Positions 8,093 to 16,641 of a DNA stretch of 64,000 nucleotides are shown here, in pieces. Every line of letters begins with the position of its first letter. Within the stretch, counting starts at the first letter, position 1. The notes under the pieces were generated by a model, which was given only the letters and a program-made list of their open reading frames with translations, made no database searches and was not told the DNA's origin. The position numbers and the translations under genes were made by a program. Source of the stretch: Mycobacterium paraterrae (GTDB lineage Bacteria; Actinomycetota; Actinomycetes; Mycobacteriales; Mycobacteriaceae); the NCBI RefSeq assembly GCF_022430545.2, contig NZ_CP092488.2, positions 2,232,001 through 2,296,000 on the forward strand, read 5' to 3'.

Positions 8093-9556
8093 TCAGACGA
8101 GTTGCTGCCGCAGGTCCTTCTTCAGAACTTTGCCGTAGCTGTTCTTCGGCAGTTCGTCGACGAATAGGTATCGCTTCGGTCGCTTGAAGCGAGCAATGCG
8201 GTTCAGTAAATGCGCGTCGAGATCTTCCGGATCGGCTGTCCCGACGATGAAGGCGACCACGATCTCGCCCCATTCCGCATCGGGCGCCCCCACCACGCAC
8301 GCTTCCGACACCCCGCGATGCTCGAGCAGAGCCTCTTCCACCTCTCGGGGATAGACGTTCGAGCCGCCGCTGATCACCACGTCTTTCGACCGGTCGTGCA
8401 ACGTCAGGTAGCCGCGTGCGTCCAAGGACCCCATGTCACCGGTTCGCAACCAGCCGTCGCGCAGTGTCTCCGTGGTGGCCGCGGGATTGCCCCAGTAGCC
8501 GTCCATCACGACGTCTCCGCGACAGACGATTTCACCAATTTCGCCGACCGTCGCCCTGCTGCCGTCGTCTCGCAGCACCGCGACATCGACGCCGGACCGC
8601 GCATACCCGACCGATCCGAGAATAGCGTCGCCGGCGTCCTCATGGTCGACGCGGCGCAAGCCGGTGATCGTCATGGGCGATTCGCCTTGCCCATAGATCT
8701 GAGCGAACACGGGACCGAAAGCCGCCAGCGCCTTTTTCATGCTGTCCACGTACATTGGTCCGCCGCCGTAGATGACCGTTCGCAGGTGTGCCGGCCGGTT
8801 GCGGCCGGTTTCGATCACACGCTGCACCATGGTCGGCGCCAGGAAGGCGCTGGAGCCGGGGTGTTGCTCGCAGAGATCGAGGAACTCGTCGGGATCGAAT
8901 CCGCCGCGTTCCGGAACCACTTGCCGTGCGCCGCGCGAGACGTAGGCGGGGATGTAGAGGCCCGACCCGTGTGACATCGGTGCGGCGTGCACCAGGCTGC
9001 AGTTCTGGTCGGGGGCGTCCATGTCGGCGAGATGGGCGATCGTCATCGCTATCAGGTTGCGATGACTGAGCATCGCGCCCTTCGACTTACCGGTGGTACC
9101 GCTGGTGTAAAACAGCCACGCCAACGCCGTGGGGTCCGTGTGTGGCACGGCCGCGGCCAGCGCATCGAAGCGGCGTGAATAAGAAGGGGAGGCAACGGCT
9201 TCCGCCGTGAATGCGGATTCCAGCTGGGCGGCGATAGTCGGTGATGCGAACACTAGCGAGGCGCCGGCGTCGTCGAGGATCTGAACCATTTCGCGGGGGT
9301 GCAGCTTGTAGTTGATCGGCACCGCCACGCATTCGGCGGCCCAGATACCGAACAGCAGCTCGACGATCTCGGGGCGGTTCTCGCTGGCGATGGCGATTCG
9401 GGCGCCCGGTGGATGCTCGGGCCGCAACGAGCCGGCCAGTCGCAGCGCGCGGTCACGCAGTTCTTTCCAGGTGCAGCAACACCGCTGGCCGTGGTACACC
9501 GCGCCGTGATCGGGAAAGCGTTGCGCCACTTGGTCGAGCAGCGCGAACAGGTTCAC
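8093..9556 (-). CDS. AMP-forming acyl-CoA synthetase/ligase
   Basis: A 487-residue ANL-superfamily enzyme that would activate a carboxylic acid to its CoA ester through an acyl-adenylate. The P-loop LFYTSGTTGKSKG, IYGQGESPMT, YWGNPAATTETLRDGWLRTGD, the hinge HDRSKDVVISGGSNVYPREVEE, and a C-terminal catalytic lysine in KNSYGKVLKKDL are all present. GTG 9556 overlaps the SDR stop as GTGA. It is the last gene of the leftward unit running from the beta-propeller gene at 14.2 kb. Confidence 0.9.
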   Translation of the reverse strand: MNLFALLDQVAQRFPDHGAVYHGQRCCCTWKELRDRALRLAGSLRPEHPPGARIAIASENRPEIVELLFGIWAAECVAVPINYKLHPREMVQILDDAGASLVFASPTIAAQLESAFTAEAVASPSYSRRFDALAAAVPHTDPTALAWLFYTSGTTGKSKGAMLSHRNLIAMTIAHLADMDAPDQNCSLVHAAPMSHGSGLYIPAYVSRGARQVVPERGGFDPDEFLDLCEQHPGSSAFLAPTMVQRVIETGRNRPAHLRTVIYGGGPMYVDSMKKALAAFGPVFAQIYGQGESPMTITGLRRVDHEDAGDAILGSVGYARSGVDVAVLRDDGSRATVGEIGEIVCRGDVVMDGYWGNPAATTETLRDGWLRTGDMGSLDARGYLTLHDRSKDVVISGGSNVYPREVEEALLEHRGVSEACVVGAPDAEWGEIVVAFIVGTADPEDLDAHLLNRIARFKRPKRYLFVDELPKNSYGKVLKKDLRQQLV

Positions 9557-10335
9557 TGGGCCGTCCACTCCGAGTTCAACGCGAAATTCGACAGGTACTT
9601 CGTCGAGCTCCACCCACCGTCGACGACGATGGTCTGGCCGTTGATGAAGCTGCCGCCCGGCGAGCACAGGAACGCGACCGTGCTGGCCACATCGTCGACG
9701 GTGCCCAGCCGCTCGTGCGGGGTCATCTCGATCTGCATCCGCCGAAACCTCGGATCTTTCAGCCGGTCCGCGGTCATCGCCGTCTGGATCACTCCGGGAG
9801 CGACGGCGTTGCAGCGGATGCCGTGGGCGCCGTACTGCGCGGCGATGTGGGTGGTCAGCGCAGTCAGCCCGCCCTTGGCCGCGGAGTACGGTCCGCCGCG
9901 CAACCCGCCGACTACTGCGAAGGTGGAGGTGATGTTGATGATCGCCGATCCGGACTTCATGTGCGGCAGCACATCTCGGGCAAGGCGGAAGGGCGCGCGC
10001 AACATCACGTCGAGGAAGTAGTCCAGGGTGTCGTCGTCGGTGGCGTGCAACGGTGTGGGGTTTCCGACCCCGGCGTTGTTGATCAAGAAGTCGATTCGGT
10101 TCCACCGCTCGACGGCTGCGTGTACGACGCGCGCCGGCCCGTCGTCGTCGGTCAGATCGACGGCCACGGTCGCGACCCGGTCGGGATCGCCTATGGCGTC
10201 CGCCACTTCGTCGAGGCGTGCCTGATTGCGTCCGGTGGCCAGTACCGCCATTCCCGCTTCGGCCAGTTTGGTCGCGCAGCCGAATCCGATTCCGCCGGTC
10301 GCGCCGGTCACGATTGCTACCTGCATGTCATCCAT
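9553..10335 (-). CDS. Short-chain dehydrogenase/reductase
   Basis: A 260-residue classical SDR with VTGATGGIG, NNAGVG, the serine segment NITSTF, GPYSAAKGG as the catalytic YxxxK and VAPGVIQT. It is likely an NAD(P)-dependent alcohol or 3-hydroxyacyl-CoA dehydrogenase. ATG 10335 overlaps the upstream ligase stop by 8 bp; ATG 10326, just after that stop, is an alternative. The tight coupling to ligases on both sides puts it in the same pathway. Confidence 0.85.
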   Translation of the reverse strand: MDDMQVAIVTGATGGIGFGCATKLAEAGMAVLATGRNQARLDEVADAIGDPDRVATVAVDLTDDDGPARVVHAAVERWNRIDFLINNAGVGNPTPLHATDDDTLDYFLDVMLRAPFRLARDVLPHMKSGSAIINITSTFAVVGGLRGGPYSAAKGGLTALTTHIAAQYGAHGIRCNAVAPGVIQTAMTADRLKDPRFRRMQIEMTPHERLGTVDDVASTVAFLCSPGGSFINGQTIVVDGGWSSTKYLSNFALNSEWTAQ

Positions 10336-11899
10336 CCGTGGTTGTCAGGGCCGCTTGAATCTGATGTTTGAGCACCTTGCCGGCGTCGTTTCGCGGCAGC
10401 GCATCCCAGATGACCACCTCTTCGGGTGCTTTGAAGACGGCGACTCCCTGCGACTGGAGAAAGACGCGAAGGCTGTCCACGTCGGGCCGGGCCTGGTTGG
10501 CGGGAACGACGACGGCACAAGCCCGTTCGCCGGTGCGTTGGTCGGGCACCCCGACGATGGCGACCTCGGCGATAGCCGGATGGTTGGCCAGGATGTCTTC
10601 GATCTCTCTGGGCGCGATGTTCTCGCCGTTGCGGATGATCAGGTCCTTGGCGCGCCCGGTGACGACCAAATAGTCGTCGTCGGACCAGCGGCCCAGATCC
10701 CCGGTTCGGAAATAGCCACTGTCGTCGAACGATTCGGGTTCGTCGGTGGCGTGCAGATAGCCGACCAGCATTTGCGGGCCGCGGGCGTGGATCTCACCGT
10801 TTTCGCCGAGGACGATCCTTGCGAAGCCAGGTCGTCCGTCGGTATCTGCGGCGTGGTCGGGATCGTCCGGCGCTCCGACGGTGGTGACTGGGACTTCGGT
10901 CGAGCCGTATACCCGCGTAACGGATGCACGCTCGAAATACGCTGCGGCCCTGCGGATCAACGCGGGAGGCACCGATGCGCCGCCGCAGACGAACAACTTC
11001 AGCTCCGGCAACCGTGTCCCGGCTCGCTCGGCTGCGGCCAGCAATCCCTCGAGAAATGGCGTTGCTCCGGCGATATGGGTGCAATGTTCCCGGGTGATCA
11101 GATCGACCGCCCTATCGGCGTCCCACCGATCCATCAAGACCGCCGAAGTGCCGAGCAGCAGAGGGCATTCGAAAGCATAGATGGATCCACCGATATGGGC
11201 GATCGGCGACGGAACCAGGAATCGGTCACCCGGCGCAACCCCCCAGTGATCGCGCAGCTGGGTGATCAACGCGTGCATCGAGTTATGGCTGTGCAGAACC
11301 CCTTTGGGTCTACCCGTCGTGCCCGACGTGTAGAGGATCATCCGCACCGCGTCGGGGTCGAGCGTTGGCAGCTCAGCATGCTGACTTGCTGCGGGTAACG
11401 CCGCATCACTGCGAAGCTCGACCACCTCGGGTGGATCAGCCATGTCGGCGCTGACCCGGCTGAGCATCGCCGCGTAGTCGTGCTTTCCGAAAACCGACGG
11501 CACGAAGACCATTCGGGTGTTCGCATCGTTGAGGATGAACGACAGCTCACGATCTCGCAGCGACGGCAGGATCGGGTTGACCACCATGCCGGCGATGGTT
11601 GCCGCCAGGTACACGACCGCGGCCTCGTGCCAGTTGGGAAGCATGAACGACACCACGCTGCCCAACGGCATTCGGTCCTGCATCGCCCCGGCAAGCGCTG
11701 TGACCCGCTCGTTGAGCGTTGCGCAGTCCACTCGGTGCTCGCCGTCGACGAGCACGTCACGCCTGGGTGTTTGCCGCACGGCCGCGGCCAGCGAATCGGC
11801 CAGGGTGTGGCGCACCCACCAGCCACGCTCGTAGGCTTCGGCGGCCCGCGCGTCATCCCAGCGGACCGTCCGCCCACCGATCAGCTTGGTGCTCGACAT
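10328..11899 (-). CDS. AMP-forming acyl-CoA synthetase/ligase
   Basis: A 523-residue ANL enzyme starting at ATG 11899. MILYTSGTTGRPKG is the P-loop, VYGSTEVPVT the adenine-binding motif, YFRTGDLGRW and TGRAKDLIIRNGENIAPREIEDIL the hinge region, and NDAGKVLKHQI holds the catalytic lysine. It resembles the cyclohexanecarboxylate/fatty-acid CoA ligase branch. It differs enough from the ligase at 8093 to suggest that the pathway activates two acids. It sits 14 bp after the GntR gene and overlaps the SDR. Confidence 0.9.
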   Translation of the reverse strand: MSSTKLIGGRTVRWDDARAAEAYERGWWVRHTLADSLAAAVRQTPRRDVLVDGEHRVDCATLNERVTALAGAMQDRMPLGSVVSFMLPNWHEAAVVYLAATIAGMVVNPILPSLRDRELSFILNDANTRMVFVPSVFGKHDYAAMLSRVSADMADPPEVVELRSDAALPAASQHAELPTLDPDAVRMILYTSGTTGRPKGVLHSHNSMHALITQLRDHWGVAPGDRFLVPSPIAHIGGSIYAFECPLLLGTSAVLMDRWDADRAVDLITREHCTHIAGATPFLEGLLAAAERAGTRLPELKLFVCGGASVPPALIRRAAAYFERASVTRVYGSTEVPVTTVGAPDDPDHAADTDGRPGFARIVLGENGEIHARGPQMLVGYLHATDEPESFDDSGYFRTGDLGRWSDDDYLVVTGRAKDLIIRNGENIAPREIEDILANHPAIAEVAIVGVPDQRTGERACAVVVPANQARPDVDSLRVFLQSQGVAVFKAPEEVVIWDALPRNDAGKVLKHQIQAALTTTDG

Positions 11900-11913
11900 C
11901 ACCGCGTCTGAGG

Positions 11914-12648
11914 TTAGCCGCGGACCCGTCGCATCGTCATCGAGTGACGGAAACGCGACGCCGGATGGGTATTGATCGTCACTTGGGCCACCTCGCCGTC
12001 GGAGGTCGCGTACGTGCGGTGCACCTCGAGCGCCGGGCCGCCGGCCTCGACGCTGAGCTGTTCGGCCAGCGTCGGCGAGAGCAGTACGGCGGCGATCTCC
12101 TGACGCACCTCGACGATGCTCACCCCGAAGATGTCTTCGACCAGTGGGAATATCGGACCGGTGTGCCGGGGTAGCAGCCGGCCCACCCCGGCGAAGGTCC
12201 GGTTGATGTAGTACTCCGTTCGGCAGACGGGACGCTCCGCGCCATCGACGCGCCGAAAGCCTGTGACGCACAGCCATTCTTCACCCACGGTGAGCCCGGT
12301 TCGGGACGCCAGCTCCTCGTCGACGACGGTCATACCGGTGGATTCGATGGCGAACTGCGCGCCGGTGGCGAAGGCGAGCAGGTCGTTGATCGAGACGACG
12401 TCCTGAACGTAGGAGTCCGAGGACGGCCGCGGCACCACGAGCGTGCCCGACCGGGGTCGCGACGTGACCAGGTTGTCGTCCCGCAACCGGCGCAGTGCCT
12501 CTCGCACGGTGTACCGGCTGACCGAAAAGCGTTCGCAAAGTTGATGTTCGGTGGGCAGTTGGGAGCCCACCGGGTAGACGCCGTCGACGATCTCCTTGCG
12601 GAGTGCGCGGGCGACCTGCAGGTAGCGATGGTCGGCGGTGTCAGTCAT
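11914..12648 (-). CDS. GntR-family transcriptional regulator (UTRA type)
   Basis: A 244-residue protein. The N-terminal winged helix (about residues 8-75) has the GntR signature YLQVARALRKEIVDGVYPVGSQLPTE in its first part, then LCERFSVSRYTVREALRRLRDDNLV. The C-terminal half looks like a UTRA ligand-binding domain, ending TYATSDGEVAQVTINTHPASRFRH. It is the only obvious ligand-responsive regulator in the catabolic region and is co-transcribed with it, overlapping the beta-propeller stop by 8 bp. Whether it binds the AGAATnnnATTCT dyads cannot be told from sequence; many such dyads belong to TetR proteins. Confidence 0.85.
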   Translation of the reverse strand: MTDTADHRYLQVARALRKEIVDGVYPVGSQLPTEHQLCERFSVSRYTVREALRRLRDDNLVTSRPRSGTLVVPRPSSDSYVQDVVSINDLLAFATGAQFAIESTGMTVVDEELASRTGLTVGEEWLCVTGFRRVDGAERPVCRTEYYINRTFAGVGRLLPRHTGPIFPLVEDIFGVSIVEVRQEIAAVLLSPTLAEQLSVEAGGPALEVHRTYATSDGEVAQVTINTHPASRFRHSMTMRRVRG

Positions 12649-14245
12649 CGCCGCCCTCCGGGTGCAATGCCAGTACGCTGCCCTCCGCGTCCGCGGAGAC
12701 ATAGATGGTGCCGTCGTGTCCCAGGGCGATGCCGGCGAACGGCCCCTGTGGCCCGGAGAACGGGGGCATTCCCTTGAGTGGCTTCGGTATGACGCCCGGC
12801 TCGGCGCCGAGCGGCAGGTCCGAGGCGATCGTGTGCCGCGTGCCGTCCTCATCGATGGCAAACAACGCCTTGGCGCCGGCGTCGACCACATAGAGTCGTC
12901 GGCCGTCGACCAAAATGCCGTGTGGACAGTCGAATTCGGCGACCACGGTCCGAACGCCGGAGCCGTCGAGTTGGACGATGCGGCCGGCCCCCGCCTCGGA
13001 CACCAGCCAACTCCCGTCGGGAGCGACGGCCATTCCGATGGGTTCGGCCAACCCGGACGCGATCACTTCGACCTGCCCGGCACGGATCGCGACAACCCGT
13101 CCCGTGCCGAACTCCGCGGCGGCCACCGTCCCGTCGGCACCGACTGCAACACCGTAGAGCTGGTCGAAACCGTCGGCGAGCACCTCATTTTCGCTGTCCG
13201 ACGGCCGGTAGCGTGCGACCTGACCGCCGGACGTGGTGACGATGAACTCGCCCGGTCCGGCCGCGACCAGTCCGCGCAGAAAGCCCGGATACCCCGGAGT
13301 GAACAGCATCCCAGCGGTCTGCAGGTTGTTGTCGGCGCCAAGCCGGTAGAAGTAGGTTCCGTCGGCAATGTACAGCTGGCCGTCGGCGTCGACGGCCAGA
13401 TCCAGCGGCCAGTTCAGGCCGCCGGGCAGCACGGCATTCGTCGTACCGTCGGCAAGGATCTCGGTGATCTCGCCGGTGAAGTTGGAGATGAACAGTCGCC
13501 CGTCGACGAATGTGCAATTGTCCAGTCCCGGACTGAGATTCGCCAACACGCTTTGGCTGCCGGTGCGCGGATCGATCCGTAACACCTGACCGCTGTGCAC
13601 CTGCGTCGAGACGATCTGTCCGGCCGGGTCGAATTTCACCGAGTCCGGCACACCCAGACCGGTCGCGACGGTCTCGGGTTCGCCGCCGTCGAGGCTGATG
13701 CGCCATATTTCGTTGGCGCCCATCACTGGGAAATACAGCAGACCGTCCGGCCCGACCTCCATCGCGTTCGGCGACGGCACGTTGTCCAGTAGCACCCTCG
13801 GCTCCCCGCCGTCGAGGTCGAACTCGAGAAGCCGGCCACCCTCGCGACATTCACCGATGAACAGTCGCCCCTCGTGCACGGTGATGCCGTTAGCCGACGG
13901 GACGTCGCCGCGCAGCACCCGCGTGCGGCCGTCGGTACCGCGCACGCTGACTCTGCCGTCCATCACCTCGGTGGCGAAGAGGTCCCCGCGGGGGCCGAAC
14001 GCCACGTCGTCGGGCGCGACGATGTCGCCGCCCTTGGCGCTGATCGTTTCCAGTTGACCGGTGCCGATGTCGAATGCACTGATCTGGCTGCCGGTGACCT
14101 GGGCGATGTAGATCCGACCGTCCGGGCCGGTGCGTAACCCGTTGGCGCCGAACAGCCTGCTGGGCGGCGTCACCCGCGCCAGCCGCCAGCCCGCAGCCAC
14201 GGCAGGTGATGCTCCTGCGCGGGAGCGACCTTCGTGCAGCAACAT
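12641..14245 (-). CDS. SMP-30/NHL-type beta-propeller protein
   Basis: A 534-residue protein with no visible signal peptide. It consists of repeated blades such as NGLRTGPDGRIYIAQ, PNAMEVGPDGLLYFPV and LDLAVDADGQLYIADGT, typical of the SMP-30/gluconolactonase/NHL superfamily. ATG 14245 has GGAGGT upstream. Members of this superfamily include lactonases; in a cluster with a Baeyer-Villiger-type enzyme a lactone-opening role is attractive, but the metal ligands cannot be assigned with confidence here. It is the first gene of the leftward unit with GntR, ligases and SDR. Confidence 0.75.
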   Translation of the reverse strand: MLLHEGRSRAGASPAVAAGWRLARVTPPSRLFGANGLRTGPDGRIYIAQVTGSQISAFDIGTGQLETISAKGGDIVAPDDVAFGPRGDLFATEVMDGRVSVRGTDGRTRVLRGDVPSANGITVHEGRLFIGECREGGRLLEFDLDGGEPRVLLDNVPSPNAMEVGPDGLLYFPVMGANEIWRISLDGGEPETVATGLGVPDSVKFDPAGQIVSTQVHSGQVLRIDPRTGSQSVLANLSPGLDNCTFVDGRLFISNFTGEITEILADGTTNAVLPGGLNWPLDLAVDADGQLYIADGTYFYRLGADNNLQTAGMLFTPGYPGFLRGLVAAGPGEFIVTTSGGQVARYRPSDSENEVLADGFDQLYGVAVGADGTVAAAEFGTGRVVAIRAGQVEVIASGLAEPIGMAVAPDGSWLVSEAGAGRIVQLDGSGVRTVVAEFDCPHGILVDGRRLYVVDAGAKALFAIDEDGTRHTIASDLPLGAEPGVIPKPLKGMPPFSGPQGPFAGIALGHDGTIYVSADAEGSVLALHPEGGDD

Positions 14246-14344
14246 CGGTGATGACCTCCGGCCGGTGACGTTAGCAACCACGCGTGGTCCAGACAACAGG
14301 CAGCACAACTACGGAGCAGGCCACTTGACGCTGGGCTCATCCCA

Positions 14345-14376
14345 GAGAATCATATTCTCAATTATGCGTATTGAGA
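14345..14376 (+). promoter_or_regulatory. Two overlapping dyads in the divergent promoter; catabolic motif copy 3
   Basis: GAGAAT-cat-ATTCTC (14345-14359) is a perfect dyad matching copies 1 and 2. Overlapping it, TCTCAAT (14356-14362) and ATTGAGA (14370-14376) form a second perfect dyad with a 7-bp spacer. The first lies 50 bp before GTG 14410 and 99 bp before ATG 14245, so it could control both directions. The arrangement suggests two dimers on one face or two regulators. Confidence 0.6.
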
Positions 14377-14409
14377 TATCTTGTCCGGACCAAAAGGTGA
14401 ATTCGCGTA

Positions 14410-15258
14410 GTGCCCGGTAACCCCCTCGGACTGGAGGGTCGCGTGGTCGTGGTGGCCGGCGCGGCCGGTGGCGGCATCGGCACCACCGTGGCACGGATGG
14501 TCGCCGAGGCGGGCGCAACCGTCATCGCGGTCAGCCGGGGCAAGGACAATCTCGACAACCACGTCGCCCCGCTGACCGACCAGGGGCTGCCCGTTGTGCC
14601 CGTCGCCGCGGACGTGTCCACCGAGGACGGCGTGGCCGCCACCATCGAGGCGGCACTGCAGGCCGAAGGTGACCTGTACGGCTTGGTCAACGTCGCGGGC
14701 GGCGCGGCACCGCAGACCTGGATGCCGGCGACGCGGGTGAGCCGCACCGACTGGCGCGACCTGTTCACCCAGAACCTGGAGACCGCGTTCTTCCTGAGCC
14801 AGGCGGTGGCCGCGGAGCTGAAATCCGGCAACCGGCGCGGGTCGATCGTGTCCATCTCCTCGATCAGCGGAATGAACACCGCGCCGTTCCACATCGCCTA
14901 CGGCACGGCCAAGGCGGCGATCGTGGCGATGACCCGCACCATGGCCGTCGAGCTCGCCGTCGACGAGATCCGGGTGAACGCGGTCGCTCCCGGTGTCACC
15001 GCCACCCCGGCGTCGCTCGCCTACGTCGACGACGACGCCGAGCGTGACCGGCGGGCCATCGCGATGGGCCGCCGCGGCCGCCCCGAGGAGATCGCCGGCG
15101 CCATCTTGTTCCTGCTGTCCGATTTGTCCAGCTACATCACCGGACAGACCCTGCTGGTCGACGGTGGTCTGGATCTCAAGTGGACCCACCTGGACGGCGA
15201 CAACACCTCGCTCTTCCTCAAGGACGACTCCTTCCGAGATGCGATAAGGAGACCGTGA
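14410..15258 (+). CDS. Short-chain dehydrogenase/reductase
   Basis: A 282-residue SDR starting at GTG 14410. VAGAAGGGIGTT is a modified nucleotide-binding loop with an extra Gly, NVAGGAA stands in place of NNAG, and SISSISG, YGTAK and VAPGVTATP follow. The C-terminal tail of about 25 residues after VDGGLDLKW is longer than usual. It heads the rightward operon (SDR, Rieske, monooxygenase, SDR, CoA-transferase, ThDP enzyme, ALDH, ADH); its stop overlaps the Rieske start by one base (TGATG). Confidence 0.85.
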   Translation: MPGNPLGLEGRVVVVAGAAGGGIGTTVARMVAEAGATVIAVSRGKDNLDNHVAPLTDQGLPVVPVAADVSTEDGVAATIEAALQAEGDLYGLVNVAGGAAPQTWMPATRVSRTDWRDLFTQNLETAFFLSQAVAAELKSGNRRGSIVSISSISGMNTAPFHIAYGTAKAAIVAMTRTMAVELAVDEIRVNAVAPGVTATPASLAYVDDDAERDRRAIAMGRRGRPEEIAGAILFLLSDLSSYITGQTLLVDGGLDLKWTHLDGDNTSLFLKDDSFRDAIRRP

Positions 15259-16634
15259 TGACCGAGCCCGCCAAAGGCGTGAACACCGAAGTGGCAGAGG
15301 AACTGTCGCGGCCGATGACGATCGGGGTCGAGGCGTATATATCCGAGAGCTATGCCCGCGCCGAGCGAGACAAGCTGTGGCGCAAGGTCTGGCAGCAGGT
15401 CGGCCGCGTCGAGGAACTACCTGAGACAGGCAGTTACCTGACCTACGACATCCTTGATGATTCGATCATCGTGGTGCGCACCGGGCCGGACGAGTTTCAT
15501 GCCCATCACAACGTCTGTATGCACCGTGGACGGCGGCTGATCGACACACCCGCGGGCGACAAGAACGCCTGCGCACGCACCCGAAAGTCTTTCGTCTGCG
15601 GATTCCACGGCTGGACGTACGGTTTGGACGGCACGTGCACGCACGTTCGGGAGAGACAAGACTGGCAAGACGCGCTCACCCCGGACAGCATTCGGCTGCA
15701 ACCGGTCAGAGTGGACACCTGGGGCGGTTGGTTGTGGATCAACATGGACCCCGAATGCGAGCCGCTCGCCGACTACTTGTTTCCCGCGGCGAAAATCCTC
15801 GATCCATTCGGCCTACAGAACATGCGCTACAAATGGCGAAAATGGCTGGAGTTCGACTGCAACTGGAAAGTTGCTCTCGAGGCCTTCAACGAGACCTATC
15901 ACGTCTTCACCACGCACCCGGAGTTCAACAAATTCGGTGAATTCAAGGGGTGGGCGAAAACGCAAGGCCGGCATAGTCATATCGGGTACGACGCACCCCA
16001 GGACTTGGAGGCGACGAAGTCCAAGATCCGGCTGGGTATCGGTGCCGACCCGCGCATCTCGACGGCCGAGATGCAGGTTTACACCATGGAGGAGACCAAC
16101 GCCACCACCACCGAGACGTTGGTGAACGCGGCCAAGAGACTGGTCGCCGAGTTGCCCGAAGGAACACCGGCCGACAAGGTCCTCGAGCACTGGCTCGCCT
16201 CGGCGCGTCGTGACGACGAGGCTCGCGGGGTGATCTGGCCGACGATCCCGGCCGACGTTCTCGGTCAGGCCGGCACAGCGTGGCAGATCTTCCCGAACTT
16301 CCAGATCGGGCAGGGCCTGACCAGTGCCTTGTGCTACGGGGCACGGCCGCATCCGAGTTACAACCCGGACAAGTGCCTCTTCGAGGTGTCGGTTTTCGAG
16401 TTGTATCCGAAAGGTGAAGAGCCTCAGACCCAATGGGAGTACACGCCGGTCGGCGACCCTCGATGGCTTTCGGTGCTGCCGCAGGATTTCTCCAACATGG
16501 CCGCGGTGCAGCAGGGCATGAAATCGCTCGGGTTCCCGGGCACCAAGCCGAACCCGTACCGCGAACGAAGCACTGTGAACCTGCACTATCAACTGTCCAA
16601 ATACATGGGTATCGGCGAACCGCAGGAGCTTTGA
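15258..16634 (+). CDS. Rieske non-haem iron oxygenase, alpha subunit type
   Basis: A 458-residue enzyme expected to hydroxylate or demethylate a substrate using O2 and electrons from a reductase. Rieske ligands are C87-M-H89 and C114-GF-H117. The 24 residues between H89 and C114 are more than the usual 15-17 because of a short insertion. E212-x2-H215-x4-H220 fits the mononuclear iron site. ATG 15258 follows AAGGAG. No ferredoxin or reductase gene is visible in this window, so electrons must come from elsewhere. The gene is coupled to the SDR before it and 7 bp before the monooxygenase. Confidence 0.9.
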   Translation: MTEPAKGVNTEVAEELSRPMTIGVEAYISESYARAERDKLWRKVWQQVGRVEELPETGSYLTYDILDDSIIVVRTGPDEFHAHHNVCMHRGRRLIDTPAGDKNACARTRKSFVCGFHGWTYGLDGTCTHVRERQDWQDALTPDSIRLQPVRVDTWGGWLWINMDPECEPLADYLFPAAKILDPFGLQNMRYKWRKWLEFDCNWKVALEAFNETYHVFTTHPEFNKFGEFKGWAKTQGRHSHIGYDAPQDLEATKSKIRLGIGADPRISTAEMQVYTMEETNATTTETLVNAAKRLVAELPEGTPADKVLEHWLASARRDDEARGVIWPTIPADVLGQAGTAWQIFPNFQIGQGLTSALCYGARPHPSYNPDKCLFEVSVFELYPKGEEPQTQWEYTPVGDPRWLSVLPQDFSNMAAVQQGMKSLGFPGTKPNPYRERSTVNLHYQLSKYMGIGEPQEL

Positions 16635-16641
16635 GGCAGAG

